Assembly (NCBI GenBank): GCA_035591015.1
Contig: JAXIUW010000007.1
Location: forward strand, 1-64,000
Reading direction: 5' to 3'
Source of the DNA: Cephalothrix simula
Taxonomy: Eukaryota > Nemertea > Palaeonemertea > Archinemertea > Cephalotrichidae
Length of the DNA stretch: 64,000 bases
Below, one piece after another: positions 46,561-55,561 of the stretch. Positions within the stretch are counted from its first letter, which is position 1. Each line of letters begins with the position of its first letter. The translations under genes were made by a program, and so were the position numbers. Under the pieces are notes generated by a model. The model had not been told where the DNA came from. It worked only from the letters and a program-made list of their open reading frames with translations, and searched no databases.

Positions 46561-47244
46561 ATGAACTACCAACTAACCATTATTATTGTTGCCCTGTGCC
46601 AACAGCACCGCTTTCATGCCAGCCTATTAGACAATGCCGAGCTAGAAAAACCCTTTGCCGAGCTACTAGGCCAAAACCTAGTTGAAATTGGCACCGATGA
46701 CTACTACCAACCCAGCCCCAAGGGCAAAGAGGCTTATGAACGCTTGCTGAGTATGCAAACGTCTTACCTACGACACTTTGATGTATATGGCCATGTTGAC
46801 TTAGTTAAAGGCTGCTTTGCCAACCTTGATCGCGATAACCTTGATGACCCCCGCTGGAATGACCTTAGAATAGCCGTAGCTACCTACAAGGGCATAGCGG
46901 CGCAGCGCATGGTCTTTTTAGCTCTATTGGCTGATAACTACTTTTTTGAGCAATCTGATTGGACCTTTGATTTAGCTTTAGGCGAGCCCGTTGAACAACT
47001 GATAGATGACATAGTTGCTAACCAAATCAAGCCCGAAGACCTCGCCTATACCACAGAAGATGGTCAGCTAATCACCGCCGATGAGGTAATTGAAGACATC
47101 ATCAGTGCCGGAGCTAAGGTAAATCAATCTCATTACGAGGCGCAGACCGACCAACAAAATCCCCAGCTACTGGCAACCATCAATAGCTACATTAACAACC
47201 CCCGCTATGCCGAATCTATTTGGTATGAGCCGCTGTGGGAGTAG
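46561..47244 (+). CDS. Hypothetical protein after the porin terminator
   Basis: The 227 aa acidic, soluble protein begins with ATG at 46561, only 4 nt after the terminator T-run, with no ribosome binding site; a TTG at 46555 would lie inside the terminator. It could be translated from read-through or from a promoter I cannot see. The N-terminus (NYQLTIIIVALCQQHRFHAS) is mildly hydrophobic, the rest is helical with no motif I know. Its 3' end overlaps the convergent antiporter gene by 29 bp. Confidence 0.6.
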   Translation: MNYQLTIIIVALCQQHRFHASLLDNAELEKPFAELLGQNLVEIGTDDYYQPSPKGKEAYERLLSMQTSYLRHFDVYGHVDLVKGCFANLDRDNLDDPRWNDLRIAVATYKGIAAQRMVFLALLADNYFFEQSDWTFDLALGEPVEQLIDDIVANQIKPEDLAYTTEDGQLITADEVIEDIISAGAKVNQSHYEAQTDQQNPQLLATINSYINNPRYAESIWYEPLWE

Positions 47245-48550
47245 TGCTTGTGGCGGCTTCATCTGTGGTGATGGTCTTATTCAAGGCCAACCGAAACAAA
47301 ACCGGACCAATAATCTGATTAACGGCAATCGCCGCCAATAAGCATAGCCCAATGCTAGAGCCGATTTGCGGAACTTCTTTGATAACTACCGATGTTAGCC
47401 CAATTGATATGCCGGCTTGGGCTAAAAACCCCGTCCAGCCCAAGCGAGTATATTCGCTGTTCGCTGCGGTTAACTTGCCGGCCAGTGTCGTCCCCAAAAA
47501 AATACTCAAACAGCGTAGCGCAACGATAACTAGCATCAGTGGCCAAGTTTGGTAGATGGCGTTAAGATTAAGCTCTGCGCCGGCCATGGTGAAAAAGATT
47601 ATGTAAATGGGTATGCTGTGGCGCTCAATGGCCAAGATTAGCTTGGGCCCCTGACTAGAGGTGTTCTCTATCAAACAACCAGCCACCATGCACGCCAAAA
47701 TGCCTGACAGATGTAGCAAGGGCAAAAACAAAACGGCTACAAAGCCCAAGCAGAGTATAAACAAAGAAAACTCGGCCGATATGTATCTTAGATAAAGCAG
47801 AATTGCGCCTCCAATGACTAGGCCAATCAGCACCGAGCCTGATATCTCCCACAAGAGTAATGCTAAGCCGTGCTGGTCGGTGTCTGTTGCTAACAACTTA
47901 GCCACAATGAACATGGCTATAGAGAACATAGAGATGACTACAACATCTTTAGCTACGGTTACGGCAATAACCATGCGCCCAAGCTCGTTCCAGCGGCCAA
48001 ACTCTTGAATAACGGCGAGACTAGCTGCCGGCGAATTGGCTAATCCAACAGCGGCTACTAGCAGTATGGCCGACCATAACTCACCGCCAGAGTATTCTGC
48101 TAGTGGTGGATAAATATAGTACATGGTCAGTAAGCCTAGCGCAGCGAAGGCTATGCCTAGTCCGATGTGCATGCCAATGGTTGCGCCAATGGTAGACACC
48201 TTGCCTCGTAATAGCTTAAATTTAAGCTCACCGCCGGCAGTTAAGGCGATTAATCCCAAGGCGGCGGCATCGACAATCTCAAAGTAGTCTGTAGCTTGAT
48301 GATTAATCAGCAATAGTCGGTCATAGACCAAGCCCAGTCCATACGGACCAAATACAATGCCCACCAATATGTAGCCGGTAATTGAAGGTATGCCGAGATT
48401 GGTGATAAGGCGATTGCCGATGTAGTAAGAAAATATCAGCACAAAGCCCAGCACCAAAGCCGCATGTGCGCCAGAGGTAAGCCCTGCGGAGTTATCAAAT
48501 AAAAGAGCCAAGGCCATGCAGGCTGCTAGACCCAAAAAGAGGCGGATCAT
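47216..48550 (-). CDS. CPA2-type cation/proton antiporter
   Basis: The 444 aa protein has 12 or so transmembrane segments of the Na_H_Exchanger family. ITGYILVGIVFGPYG marks the start of the core, ALTAGGEL and AAVGLANSPAASLAVIQEF the crossing-helix region. There is no KTN nucleotide-binding domain. It is cotranscribed with a second antiporter (4 bp overlap), a PII-like protein and a PTS IIA protein. This arrangement suggests regulated K+ or Na+ exchange in the inner membrane. Confidence 0.9.
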   Translation of the reverse strand: MIRLFLGLAACMALALLFDNSAGLTSGAHAALVLGFVLIFSYYIGNRLITNLGIPSITGYILVGIVFGPYGLGLVYDRLLLINHQATDYFEIVDAAALGLIALTAGGELKFKLLRGKVSTIGATIGMHIGLGIAFAALGLLTMYYIYPPLAEYSGGELWSAILLVAAVGLANSPAASLAVIQEFGRWNELGRMVIAVTVAKDVVVISMFSIAMFIVAKLLATDTDQHGLALLLWEISGSVLIGLVIGGAILLYLRYISAEFSLFILCLGFVAVLFLPLLHLSGILACMVAGCLIENTSSQGPKLILAIERHSIPIYIIFFTMAGAELNLNAIYQTWPLMLVIVALRCLSIFLGTTLAGKLTAANSEYTRLGWTGFLAQAGISIGLTSVVIKEVPQIGSSIGLCLLAAIAVNQIIGPVLFRLALNKTITTDEAATSTTPTAAHTK

Positions 48551-49710
48551 GAGTGGTTCTTTTGAAGATGTTTGCTAAGCCACAGCATAAGTAGCTCATT
48601 GATAATTAAAGCAAAAATAGCGATTGATGCCATCTGTTGACCCAGCTTAGAGGTAACCAAATGCTCATATTCAACAACTATCAGTAAGGCCATGCCACCA
48701 TGACAGATGAATAGCCAGCGTAGCCGAGGATTAAGATGCCTAAATATAGTTTTAGCTACTTGAAAGCCCAGCAGTTTACCCGCAATGCGAGCGGTTAAGT
48801 AAGCTAGAGCTCCAACCAAAATTATTAATGAGTGCGTGATGAGCGTTGTTCCGGCGATAATAAGGCAAACAATGTATACATCACGTTCACGGGCAGCTTG
48901 GAGGCGCCTGATAGCACTGCTGCCACGATTAAGATTGGCGAAAGTCGCACCGGCGATTGACATGCCCAAAATTGCTGATAAACCCTGCGTACCCAAAAAC
49001 CCAGAGCCAATACAAACAATACCCAGTAACAACAAAAAGTTAGTGCTGTTGGTGTTATGATATGAAAACAGCCAGTGGATAGCAATTCCGCACAAAACTC
49101 CAATGCCCAGCGGAGTAAGCAAGCTGATGATACCCGTAGTAAAATCATTTTGGTGCAACGCATAAAGCAGTCCGAGGCCAATTAAAGACGGAACGTCATC
49201 AAAGGCACTCATGATGCTAATGGTAGTGCGGTCATCTCGGTTGATATTTATTTTTTTCAGTATCCGATGAATGCCTGCCGGGCTACTCCCCGAGGCGCAC
49301 AAAGCAAGCATAAAGGCCGCTTCAAGCTGAATCTGTGCGGAGTCTGCGGACAGAAAAATGCTGAGCAACAACCAAACCGTAATCCCAACCATAAGCATGG
49401 TTGACAATGAAATTGCAGTTGCAGCAATATAAATTCGTGCTGGGTAGCGAGAGATTATTCTTAAATCAAGCTGAGCACCAAAGAAAAAGCCAATCCAACC
49501 CAGCCCGATAACTAGTGCCATCTCAAGGCTGTCAATAACGGGTGCTGATAGAACTCTGAGCTCGGCTAAAATCCAGCCCACAATAATGAACAATAGCCCC
49601 GATTCTACGCCAACCCTAAATAAGGGTGCATCAGATGAGCGTGTAGCCAGGCGCGCTCCGCCGAGCATGATGGTCAGCAACAGGCCAATATAAACCCAAG
49701 TCATAGGCAC
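48547..49710 (-). CDS. Second CPA2-type cation/proton antiporter
   Basis: The 387 aa protein has 11-12 membrane segments. GLGWIGFFFGAQLDL and ALCASGSSPAGIHRIL match the same Na_H_Exchanger core as the downstream gene, but sequence is well diverged, so not a recent duplicate. The start at 49710 follows the PII-like gene by 12 bp. The pair could form a heterodimer or act at different pH (inference). Confidence 0.88.
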   Translation of the reverse strand: MPMTWVYIGLLLTIMLGGARLATRSSDAPLFRVGVESGLLFIIVGWILAELRVLSAPVIDSLEMALVIGLGWIGFFFGAQLDLRIISRYPARIYIAATAISLSTMLMVGITVWLLLSIFLSADSAQIQLEAAFMLALCASGSSPAGIHRILKKININRDDRTTISIMSAFDDVPSLIGLGLLYALHQNDFTTGIISLLTPLGIGVLCGIAIHWLFSYHNTNSTNFLLLLGIVCIGSGFLGTQGLSAILGMSIAGATFANLNRGSSAIRRLQAARERDVYIVCLIIAGTTLITHSLIILVGALAYLTARIAGKLLGFQVAKTIFRHLNPRLRWLFICHGGMALLIVVEYEHLVTSKLGQQMASIAIFALIINELLMLWLSKHLQKNHS

Positions 49711-49722
49711 TTGTTGGAGGTT

Positions 49723-50067
49723 CTATATAGACAGGCTTTTGAAGTCTAGTACAGGCAATGAGAATATAATACCCTTAGAGCTTCCTTCTTCATCAGACAG
49801 CACCTGCTGCAACAAAGCCGTCAATTCAATAAATATTTCAGACTTATCAATGACGCTAAAGATGGTTTTGTTGTAGCTTTTGGCACCAGAGAATAGCTCA
49901 TTAAAGCCACCAAAAATGGGTATTTCATCACGCAGTAGCTTGCCCATGCCCTGAGATTCGAGCACAGTGGCACTACGCACGCCGGCTTCAACAAATGCGG
50001 TTAACACATCATTAAGGCGATCGGGTTCATTAAGCACACAGATGATAAATTGCCGAGAGTTACTCAT
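49723..50067 (-). CDS. PII-like signalling protein
   Basis: The 114 aa protein has a ferredoxin-like GlnB/CutA fold pattern: FIICVLNEPDRLNDVLTAFVEAGVRSATVLESQGMG at the N-terminus (split over two strands and a helix). It lacks the GlnB T-loop uridylylation Tyr context. PII-like proteins often control transporters encoded beside them, here two antiporters. Its start overlaps the PTS IIA stop by 8 bp. Confidence 0.78.
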   Translation of the reverse strand: MSNSRQFIICVLNEPDRLNDVLTAFVEAGVRSATVLESQGMGKLLRDEIPIFGGFNELFSGAKSYNKTIFSVIDKSEIFIELTALLQQVLSDEEGSSKGIIFSLPVLDFKSLSI

Positions 50068-50506
50068 ACTGCCCTAGTGCGTTTTTAATATCTGCGGGTT
50101 CTTGAAGCTCGCTGATGCACTTGATTAGCTTGGTGTTGTGGAAAACACGAACCAAATGCGCCAACCGCTGCAAATGAAGGCTAGAACTGCGTAAAGAACC
50201 GGCTAGCATAATAACTAGCCATATTGGTGAATTACTCAGCTCAGGGCAGGGAATGGGCTTGTTGAAGCGTGCAACGGCGATGAGGTTATCATCAATGCCA
50301 TCCATATAGGCATGCGGTATGGCCAAGCCATTACCAAGATTGGCTGAACGCACATGCTCATCATCTAACAAAATGCGCAAAAACTCATCACGGATACCAT
50401 GCTCCACAATATGATCATCAATGCGATTGATAATCATCTTATAGGCTGAGGCAAGGTCATTAGCCTCGGGAAAAATATATACTAAGGCATTATCAAGTAT
50501 CTTCAT
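50060..50506 (-). CDS. PTS EIIA domain protein (PtsN/fructose type)
   Basis: The 148 aa EIIA protein has the phospho-acceptor His in the NGLAIPHAYMD motif near residue 70. There is no EIIB or EIIC nearby. Orphan EIIA-Ntr proteins control K+ transport and nitrogen metabolism; the next genes are a PII-like protein and two antiporters, so control of ion exchange is the likely job (inference). First gene of the four-gene run. Confidence 0.88.
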   Translation of the reverse strand: MKILDNALVYIFPEANDLASAYKMIINRIDDHIVEHGIRDEFLRILLDDEHVRSANLGNGLAIPHAYMDGIDDNLIAVARFNKPIPCPELSNSPIWLVIMLAGSLRSSSLHLQRLAHLVRVFHNTKLIKCISELQEPADIKNALGQYE

Positions 50507-50537
50507 CGGAGTATCTGCTAACCATGAGGGTTAGAAA

Positions 50538-51248
50538 TTAAGCAGCACAAGAGCTATGACGCTTGCGAATACCCGCTTGAGCTTCAGCCAATACATTGGG
50601 CAAGAGCTGCGGATTATTACGCAGGGGGCGACCAATTACTAGATGGGTAGCACCCTTAGCGCAGGCATCATGCGGCGTTATAATGCGTTGTTGGTCATCA
50701 TCAGATACATCATCGGCTAAGCGGATACCCGGTACAATGCGATAAAACTCTTGGTAGTCGGCCTCTAACTTGTTCAGCGTCTCTAGTTCATGCCCTGAGC
50801 AGACTACGCCCTTACAACCGATGCCTAATCCTTGTTCGGCAAGCGCATACACCCGCTGTGCGGTATTGGGACTGGGTTTAGCACTGGTTAGTACCGTAAC
50901 CCCCACTATATCAATGCCTATTTCGGGCAGTTTATAGTCAAAAATAGACTGGTGCAAGGCAATGGTCATCAGGCTAATTCGCTGTAAATGCTGATGATAA
51001 GTGTTGGCTAAACTCTCTAGGGCACGGTGTACCGTAGTGGGAATATCAAACAGTTTAAGGTCAAGAAAGATATTAGCCTCTGTTTCATCCAAAATTTGCT
51101 CAATGATTGTGCCCTTGCTGGCATAGAACAACTGCATTCCCACCTTAACGGTACAAATGCTGCCTGAAAACTGTGCGACTTGCTGTAAGGCCAAGTCTGC
51201 GCTGGGATAATCTAAGGCAAAGATTATCGGATTATGGCTTGGCTTCAT
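50538..51248 (-). CDS. pyrF: Orotidine 5'-phosphate decarboxylase
   Basis: PyrF makes UMP. The 236 aa TIM-barrel enzyme has IIFALDYPSADLAL at the N-terminus, the catalytic FLDLKLFDIPTTV (Asp-Lys-Asp), VVCSG, PGIRL and VIGRPL. The start at 51248 (MKPSHNPIIFALD) is preferred over the ATG at 51272 because the extra eight residues are not conserved. It overlaps the end of the rhodanese-NifU gene by 17 bp, so they are cotranslated. Confidence 0.95.
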   Translation of the reverse strand: MKPSHNPIIFALDYPSADLALQQVAQFSGSICTVKVGMQLFYASKGTIIEQILDETEANIFLDLKLFDIPTTVHRALESLANTYHQHLQRISLMTIALHQSIFDYKLPEIGIDIVGVTVLTSAKPSPNTAQRVYALAEQGLGIGCKGVVCSGHELETLNKLEADYQEFYRIVPGIRLADDVSDDDQQRIITPHDACAKGATHLVIGRPLRNNPQLLPNVLAEAQAGIRKRHSSCAA

Positions 51249-51846
51249 AATAGGGGTTTTCGCCTTGGTCATGATCGGTTAGGTCTATTAGCTCTTTCAT
51301 GTCGGGGAAAGCCTGACGTAAACGCTCTTCAACGCCCTGTCGCAGAGTTACATCGGCCATGCCACAGCCTTGGCAGCCGCCACCGAGGCGCACGTACACT
51401 GAGTTATCACGAATATCAACCAGCTCAAAATAACCACCATGAGCGGCTACTTGGGGGTTAATCTCCATATCAAACAGATTTTGTATGATAGATTTTTGCT
51501 GTTCTGGAGCGTCTTTGGCCGATGTTTCAAGCACAATGCGATGCGGTGAGGTTTCAAGCAGCTCAGTTAGCTGGCCGTAGCTCTTATTGGTGTAGCAAAC
51601 ATCGGTAAAGCCATTTTCACCAAGGATTTCAGAGCATTTTTCAGCAATGCCTTCGCCTCCATCATACAGAAGAATTGAGCCGCTAAAGGGCATTCTATGC
51701 AGATTAGCCTCAAAGTAAGAATAGGGTAGGTTGTATGATCCAGCTAGGTTGCCCTGCTGAAATTCTTCTACATCACGCAGGTCAAAAACATAGTTAGGGC
51801 GGTCTTCTTTGCGACGTCTTAAAAACTCTTCAGGTTCTACTAACAT
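51232..51846 (-). CDS. Rhodanese-like domain fused to NifU-like Fe-S scaffold domain
   Basis: The 204 aa protein has an N-terminal rhodanese domain at about 1-105 in which the usual active-site Cys is replaced (ILLYDGGEG), so it should not transfer sulfur. A linker and a C-terminal NifU-like domain at about 120-195 follow, with the CxxC cluster site in GGGCQGCGMAD. Such fusions are likely Fe-S carriers. The start at 51846 is ATG with no strong ribosome binding site. Confidence 0.9.
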   Translation of the reverse strand: MLVEPEEFLRRRKEDRPNYVFDLRDVEEFQQGNLAGSYNLPYSYFEANLHRMPFSGSILLYDGGEGIAEKCSEILGENGFTDVCYTNKSYGQLTELLETSPHRIVLETSAKDAPEQQKSIIQNLFDMEINPQVAAHGGYFELVDIRDNSVYVRLGGGCQGCGMADVTLRQGVEERLRQAFPDMKELIDLTDHDQGENPYYEAKP

Positions 51847-52048
51847 AATTTTGGTGGGAACGAATGATTATCAATTCTATAAATCTTAACTATCGCCACA
51901 AAACAATCAAGTAGCATTAACTATATACTGTAGGCCAATTTTTTTCTATATATGTATGCGAGATATATCTGCACGGTTTGTTTTTTAATAATTTTTTAAC
52001 CTCAAGCAAGGCATTTAGTCAGCACCACAACAAACTTACATTATATGC

Positions 52049-53278
52049 TTATTCTAAACAGTTGGCGACTATTTTTTTGAGCCAAGCCTTGCCCAGTAGC
52101 ACCGCATTATCATCTAAAGATTTAACGGCATTGATATACTGATGGTGCCCTGCAAAGGCATGACTACAGGCCTCCAAAAATTGAGGTGGCGGTGCTACGG
52201 CTAGATTTGGAGTTAGCTTGTTTTTTGCTGAAGGCCACTGTTTGGTAAGAGCTTTAAGCTGGTCAGCTTCCGTAAGATTAGAACTTGGCCAGCCATGACT
52301 TTGGGCGATGAACTCATCAAGTCGCTTGATGCGCTCGGCGAGGTTTAAGGCAATGATTTTTTGGGCACGCTCATAGAGTAGACGCTGATTATCCTTGGCA
52401 AAGGCAATCCGTACATGTGTATACCAAGCATATAAGGCCAATAACTGGGCTATGAATTGGGTTTGCGATGCGTATACAGACTTAAAAACCTTTAGGCTAT
52501 GCAGAATAATTGGCCGTGGTGGACGAGTTTGTTGCGGCTGGCGTGGATGATTAAAGCCACTTTCAAGACGATGAGTAACGCGTGAAAATGCCGGAGTAAA
52601 TGCCGCAAAATCAGCCTGCAAAGGCCCGACTAATCCACCTAAACCACCTATAAATAAGGGTTCTTCTCGCAGAAAAACTCCATCGGTTACATTGCCGAAT
52701 AGGCTTGCAGTGGCCTTATCACGGCGTGGGGTATAGTTAAAATGAATAGAGCCGCTGCCGATTTCGGTAGAATGAGTAAGGCTAGTACCCCCGCCAATAA
52801 GTGCATCGCAGAAGTTGAGGTTGGCACCAAGGGTAACCCAGGGCAAGAGGATGGTCATTTTTGTATCGGTAAACTGCTTGGATGAGGCATCTTCTTCGTA
52901 CAAGGTGCCTGTTCGTAGTCTAAATCCGTAACCGCAGGTTTCTTTGGTTTTGTAACGTCCCAGCAGTACAGACTGCTCTATGCACCCCGAACCCAGCACA
53001 GAACCCGGCCCAACGGTGCTGTCTTCTACTAATACCTGACCCAAGGTGCCTACCCTTGCGTCAGCCATTATGTGGCTGTTGCGAATAGTTACCGCTCCGC
53101 CCCGGCCAATTTCTACATTTTTATCAATTTTGGTTTGTGAGCCCTCAATCCTTGAATAGGGATAAATAACTGCTCCCGCCGCTATAGCCGTAGGTGGCAG
53201 CTGGTGGTCAATATAAACAGTATCTTCATCTATAAAGCGCACCCCTCGTTGCTTAAAAAGCAGAATATGCGGTGACAA
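52049..53278 (-). CDS. Left-handed beta-helix sugar-nucleotide-type protein
   Basis: The 409 aa protein has hexapeptide-like repeats from about residue 25 to 190 (AAGAVIYPYSRIEGSQTKI; VGTLGQVLVEDSTVGPGSVLGS; TLGANLNFCDALIGGG). It resembles UDP-N-acetylglucosamine pyrophosphorylase-related proteins known from spirochaetes and relatives. A C-terminal helical region of about 150 residues follows. There is no nucleotidyltransferase domain. Start is TTG at 53278. The gene upstream begins 26 bp away on the same strand. Confidence 0.78.
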   Translation of the reverse strand: MSPHILLFKQRGVRFIDEDTVYIDHQLPPTAIAAGAVIYPYSRIEGSQTKIDKNVEIGRGGAVTIRNSHIMADARVGTLGQVLVEDSTVGPGSVLGSGCIEQSVLLGRYKTKETCGYGFRLRTGTLYEEDASSKQFTDTKMTILLPWVTLGANLNFCDALIGGGTSLTHSTEIGSGSIHFNYTPRRDKATASLFGNVTDGVFLREEPLFIGGLGGLVGPLQADFAAFTPAFSRVTHRLESGFNHPRQPQQTRPPRPIILHSLKVFKSVYASQTQFIAQLLALYAWYTHVRIAFAKDNQRLLYERAQKIIALNLAERIKRLDEFIAQSHGWPSSNLTEADQLKALTKQWPSAKNKLTPNLAVAPPPQFLEACSHAFAGHHQYINAVKSLDDNAVLLGKAWLKKIVANCLE

Positions 53279-53303
53279 ATCAATCTAGTACGGTTAGAGG
53301 TTA

Positions 53304-54479
53304 TTAGTTGGGAACAAAGAAAGTAGTTAGTGCTTCATTAATATCAAAGCCTTCAATATGGTCAAAGGCATAAATAAAGGGCAGCACATAATGCCGTAGT
53401 TGCGCAAAATAATCGCTGGGATTAATTAAATCTCGGTTACGAACTTCAATCAAATGTCGGCCTTCTCTAAGGAATGGTTTAATGTAATAAACCATATTAG
53501 ATGACGATGGATGCCTGTCAAAATTCTTTATTCCTAAGCCAAATAAGAGAAATTTTTTATTGTTGTTATCTTTGTCATGCCATTCAAAAATGCTGTAACG
53601 GCGCTGCTTAAGCAGTCCAAAATTATTCAGAACTGCATCTATCCACTCTACAAAAGATTTTTCAATTAATTCGTGGTGCTTGCCCCAAAAGTCTTTATTA
53701 GAAAAAGTGCTTTCTAAAGTGTCATGAACACTAAGATGCTCGCTCATGTCAATATCAACTTCGCGTATGCTCAGTTTAAGTAGCTTGGTTAGCTGATGAC
53801 GCTTATAGGTTTGAACAAGCTCAGCTATTTTAGTGGGTGGCATTCCTAGCAATTTTTCTTCAGGCACCGGTGAAAATTTGCGTAGCCACTCTGTTAGAGC
53901 ACGATTTTTTAGATCTTCGTAAATTTCAAAGGCCTTGTGGCTACGCAAAGTATTGGCTTTTTCTTGCAACATAGTTGCCGACATATTGCCATTAAGAGCA
54001 GTTGTCATTATTTTGTTAAGAGCATTGTCTAGCTGACTGAGCATAGGGCGGCGCTCGGGATACATCTCAATTAAGTTTGCAATCTGCTCACGGGTATTCG
54101 CCATTTTTTTGGTCATCACCAGGCAGTATTTTTCATCGTTAAGTACTTGAGATTGACCCTTATGGAATCTACGAACATCTACAGTCTTGCCACTGGGGGT
54201 TGAAATAGAAGATAATGCTCGTAGGCGTTCTAATATTTCTTGTTCAGAAAGGCCTGCGGTAAAAATGGCCGTAATGCGATCAAATAATCCTGCGGTTTCT
54301 TTAGCTAGCTCTGGACGATGAGATAGTTCACGCAAAATTTCTATGCGCCATTCAACTTCTTGAATAACCTCTGGAGATTGTAACCCAAAGGCAAGGTCAG
54401 TGACTGGTGGTGGTTGAGTTGACTGTTCAGCGTTATCGACCGATGCCCACCATCCAGACCATTTTCTTTTGATATCCAT
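53304..54479 (-). CDS. Soluble protein of unknown function
   Basis: The 391 aa protein is not recognised. It is charged and helical with no signal, membrane segment or catalytic motif. Notable stretches: KWSGWWASVDNAEQ at the N-terminus, VEWRIEILRELSHRPELA near 40, FEWHDKDNNNKKFLLFGLGIKNFD near 300 and FLREGRHLIEVRNRDLI near 335. It lies 26 bp upstream of the beta-helix gene and is probably cotranscribed, and is divergent from fliL. Confidence 0.65.
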   Translation of the reverse strand: MDIKRKWSGWWASVDNAEQSTQPPPVTDLAFGLQSPEVIQEVEWRIEILRELSHRPELAKETAGLFDRITAIFTAGLSEQEILERLRALSSISTPSGKTVDVRRFHKGQSQVLNDEKYCLVMTKKMANTREQIANLIEMYPERRPMLSQLDNALNKIMTTALNGNMSATMLQEKANTLRSHKAFEIYEDLKNRALTEWLRKFSPVPEEKLLGMPPTKIAELVQTYKRHQLTKLLKLSIREVDIDMSEHLSVHDTLESTFSNKDFWGKHHELIEKSFVEWIDAVLNNFGLLKQRRYSIFEWHDKDNNNKKFLLFGLGIKNFDRHPSSSNMVYYIKPFLREGRHLIEVRNRDLINPSDYFAQLRHYVLPFIYAFDHIEGFDINEALTTFFVPN

Positions 54480-54849
54480 AGTTGATTATCTGGAAAAATA
54501 ATATGTTCATGAAATTATGCTTAGTCTGTGTCATAATTGCAAGCCACAATTGAGTGCGTTTATACACAGGCGTAACCTGCTATTAGTAATTTAGTATATG
54601 AAAAATATTTTTGTAATAAAAACCGACAATATATTTTCTGCATTTATACTGAGTCAGCGTTATTTTTTGAGTTGTCAGCAACCGTATCGGCTTGCACTTA
54701 CGGCTTGAAACTGTTAAAACGGCGCATAAGTATTTAACGCAAATATTATTTTTATTCCAAAACTGTTTTTCTAAAATAATTGGATTAAATCAGTGGCTAT
54801 AAATGAGGTACAGTACACCAGTGGTTTTTCGGACAAGGGAGGCTCTGCA
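54480..54849. other. AT-rich divergent region before fliL
   Basis: About 370 bp, very AT-rich at 54590-54790. No gene. Should hold the promoters for the divergent unknown gene and the flagellar run. I cannot assign a sigma-28 or sigma-54 site. Confidence 0.4.
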
Positions 54850-55311
54850 ATGAAGCGAGTTATACTGATAATATTGTTAATAGTTGTAGTTCTGGCATTG
54901 ATCGGAGCAGTGGTACTATGGTGGTTATCGCCGACAACTCAAGAAGAGGTGGGCACCATAGGAGAGACTATTATTGAGGCAGATGAGATAGCCGAGCCGT
55001 TGTATTTGTCTATCGGCACGTTCATCGCTAATCTTGCCCAAAGTCGCCGCTATGTTAAAACAAGCATTGAGCTTTTGCTTAGTGATGCCGAGGCTTGGGC
55101 GTTTCTTAACCAGCGCACCGTTGAGGTTAGAGACTTAGTCTTACGAGAATTGCAATCTTTAACGCCAGAACAACTACGTGACAGCGAACAGGTTATTATT
55201 CTAAAGCAAAATATCATTACAAGAATAGAAACCCTCTTTCCGCCTAATCCGCCATGGAAAGATCCATTCCCCATAAAAAAGGTTTTAATTACCGAGTTTT
55301 ACTTGCAATAG
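54850..55311 (+). CDS. fliL: Flagellar basal body-associated protein FliL
   Basis: FliL supports stator function. The 153 aa protein has one N-terminal membrane segment (MKRVILIILLIVVVLALIGAV) and the FliL periplasmic domain: YLSIGTFIANLAQSRRYVKTSIELLLS near 60-90 (in two strands) and VLITEFYLQ at the end. Start ATG 54850 preceded by AAGGGAGG, 8 nt upstream. It is 250 bp from fliN, where fliM would be expected. Confidence 0.9.
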   Translation: MKRVILIILLIVVVLALIGAVVLWWLSPTTQEEVGTIGETIIEADEIAEPLYLSIGTFIANLAQSRRYVKTSIELLLSDAEAWAFLNQRTVEVRDLVLRELQSLTPEQLRDSEQVIILKQNIITRIETLFPPNPPWKDPFPIKKVLITEFYLQ

Positions 55312-55561
55312 GGGCTTATTGTACGTATTTTGCTTGCCTCCTTTATCAGTGCTTGGGTGGCAGAGCTTAATTTACAGTGCTGGTCAGTAGATAATTCAAG
55401 CAAGTCAACAAACCCAATGCGAGGGTGCTTGCGCACAATAAGGCTGTAGACTGGCTGATTAATGGCGATATTCTGAGTTATTGCTCAAAATTAAGTGCTG
55501 GGTTAAGTGCAGGGCAACCATCTGAAAACTAAAATATATACGAACAAGCAGGAGGATAACA
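55312..55561. other. Gap between fliL and fliN without fliM
   Basis: Only 250 bp lie here, too short for fliM (about 330 codons). In all frames I see stops and no FliM-like residue pattern. A strong ribosome binding site for fliN is at its end (GGAGG, about 55550-55555). Confidence 0.6.

Noticed and set aside
55312-55561. fliM remnant between fliL and fliN
   Set aside because: No frame shows FliM-like residues and the gap is too short.
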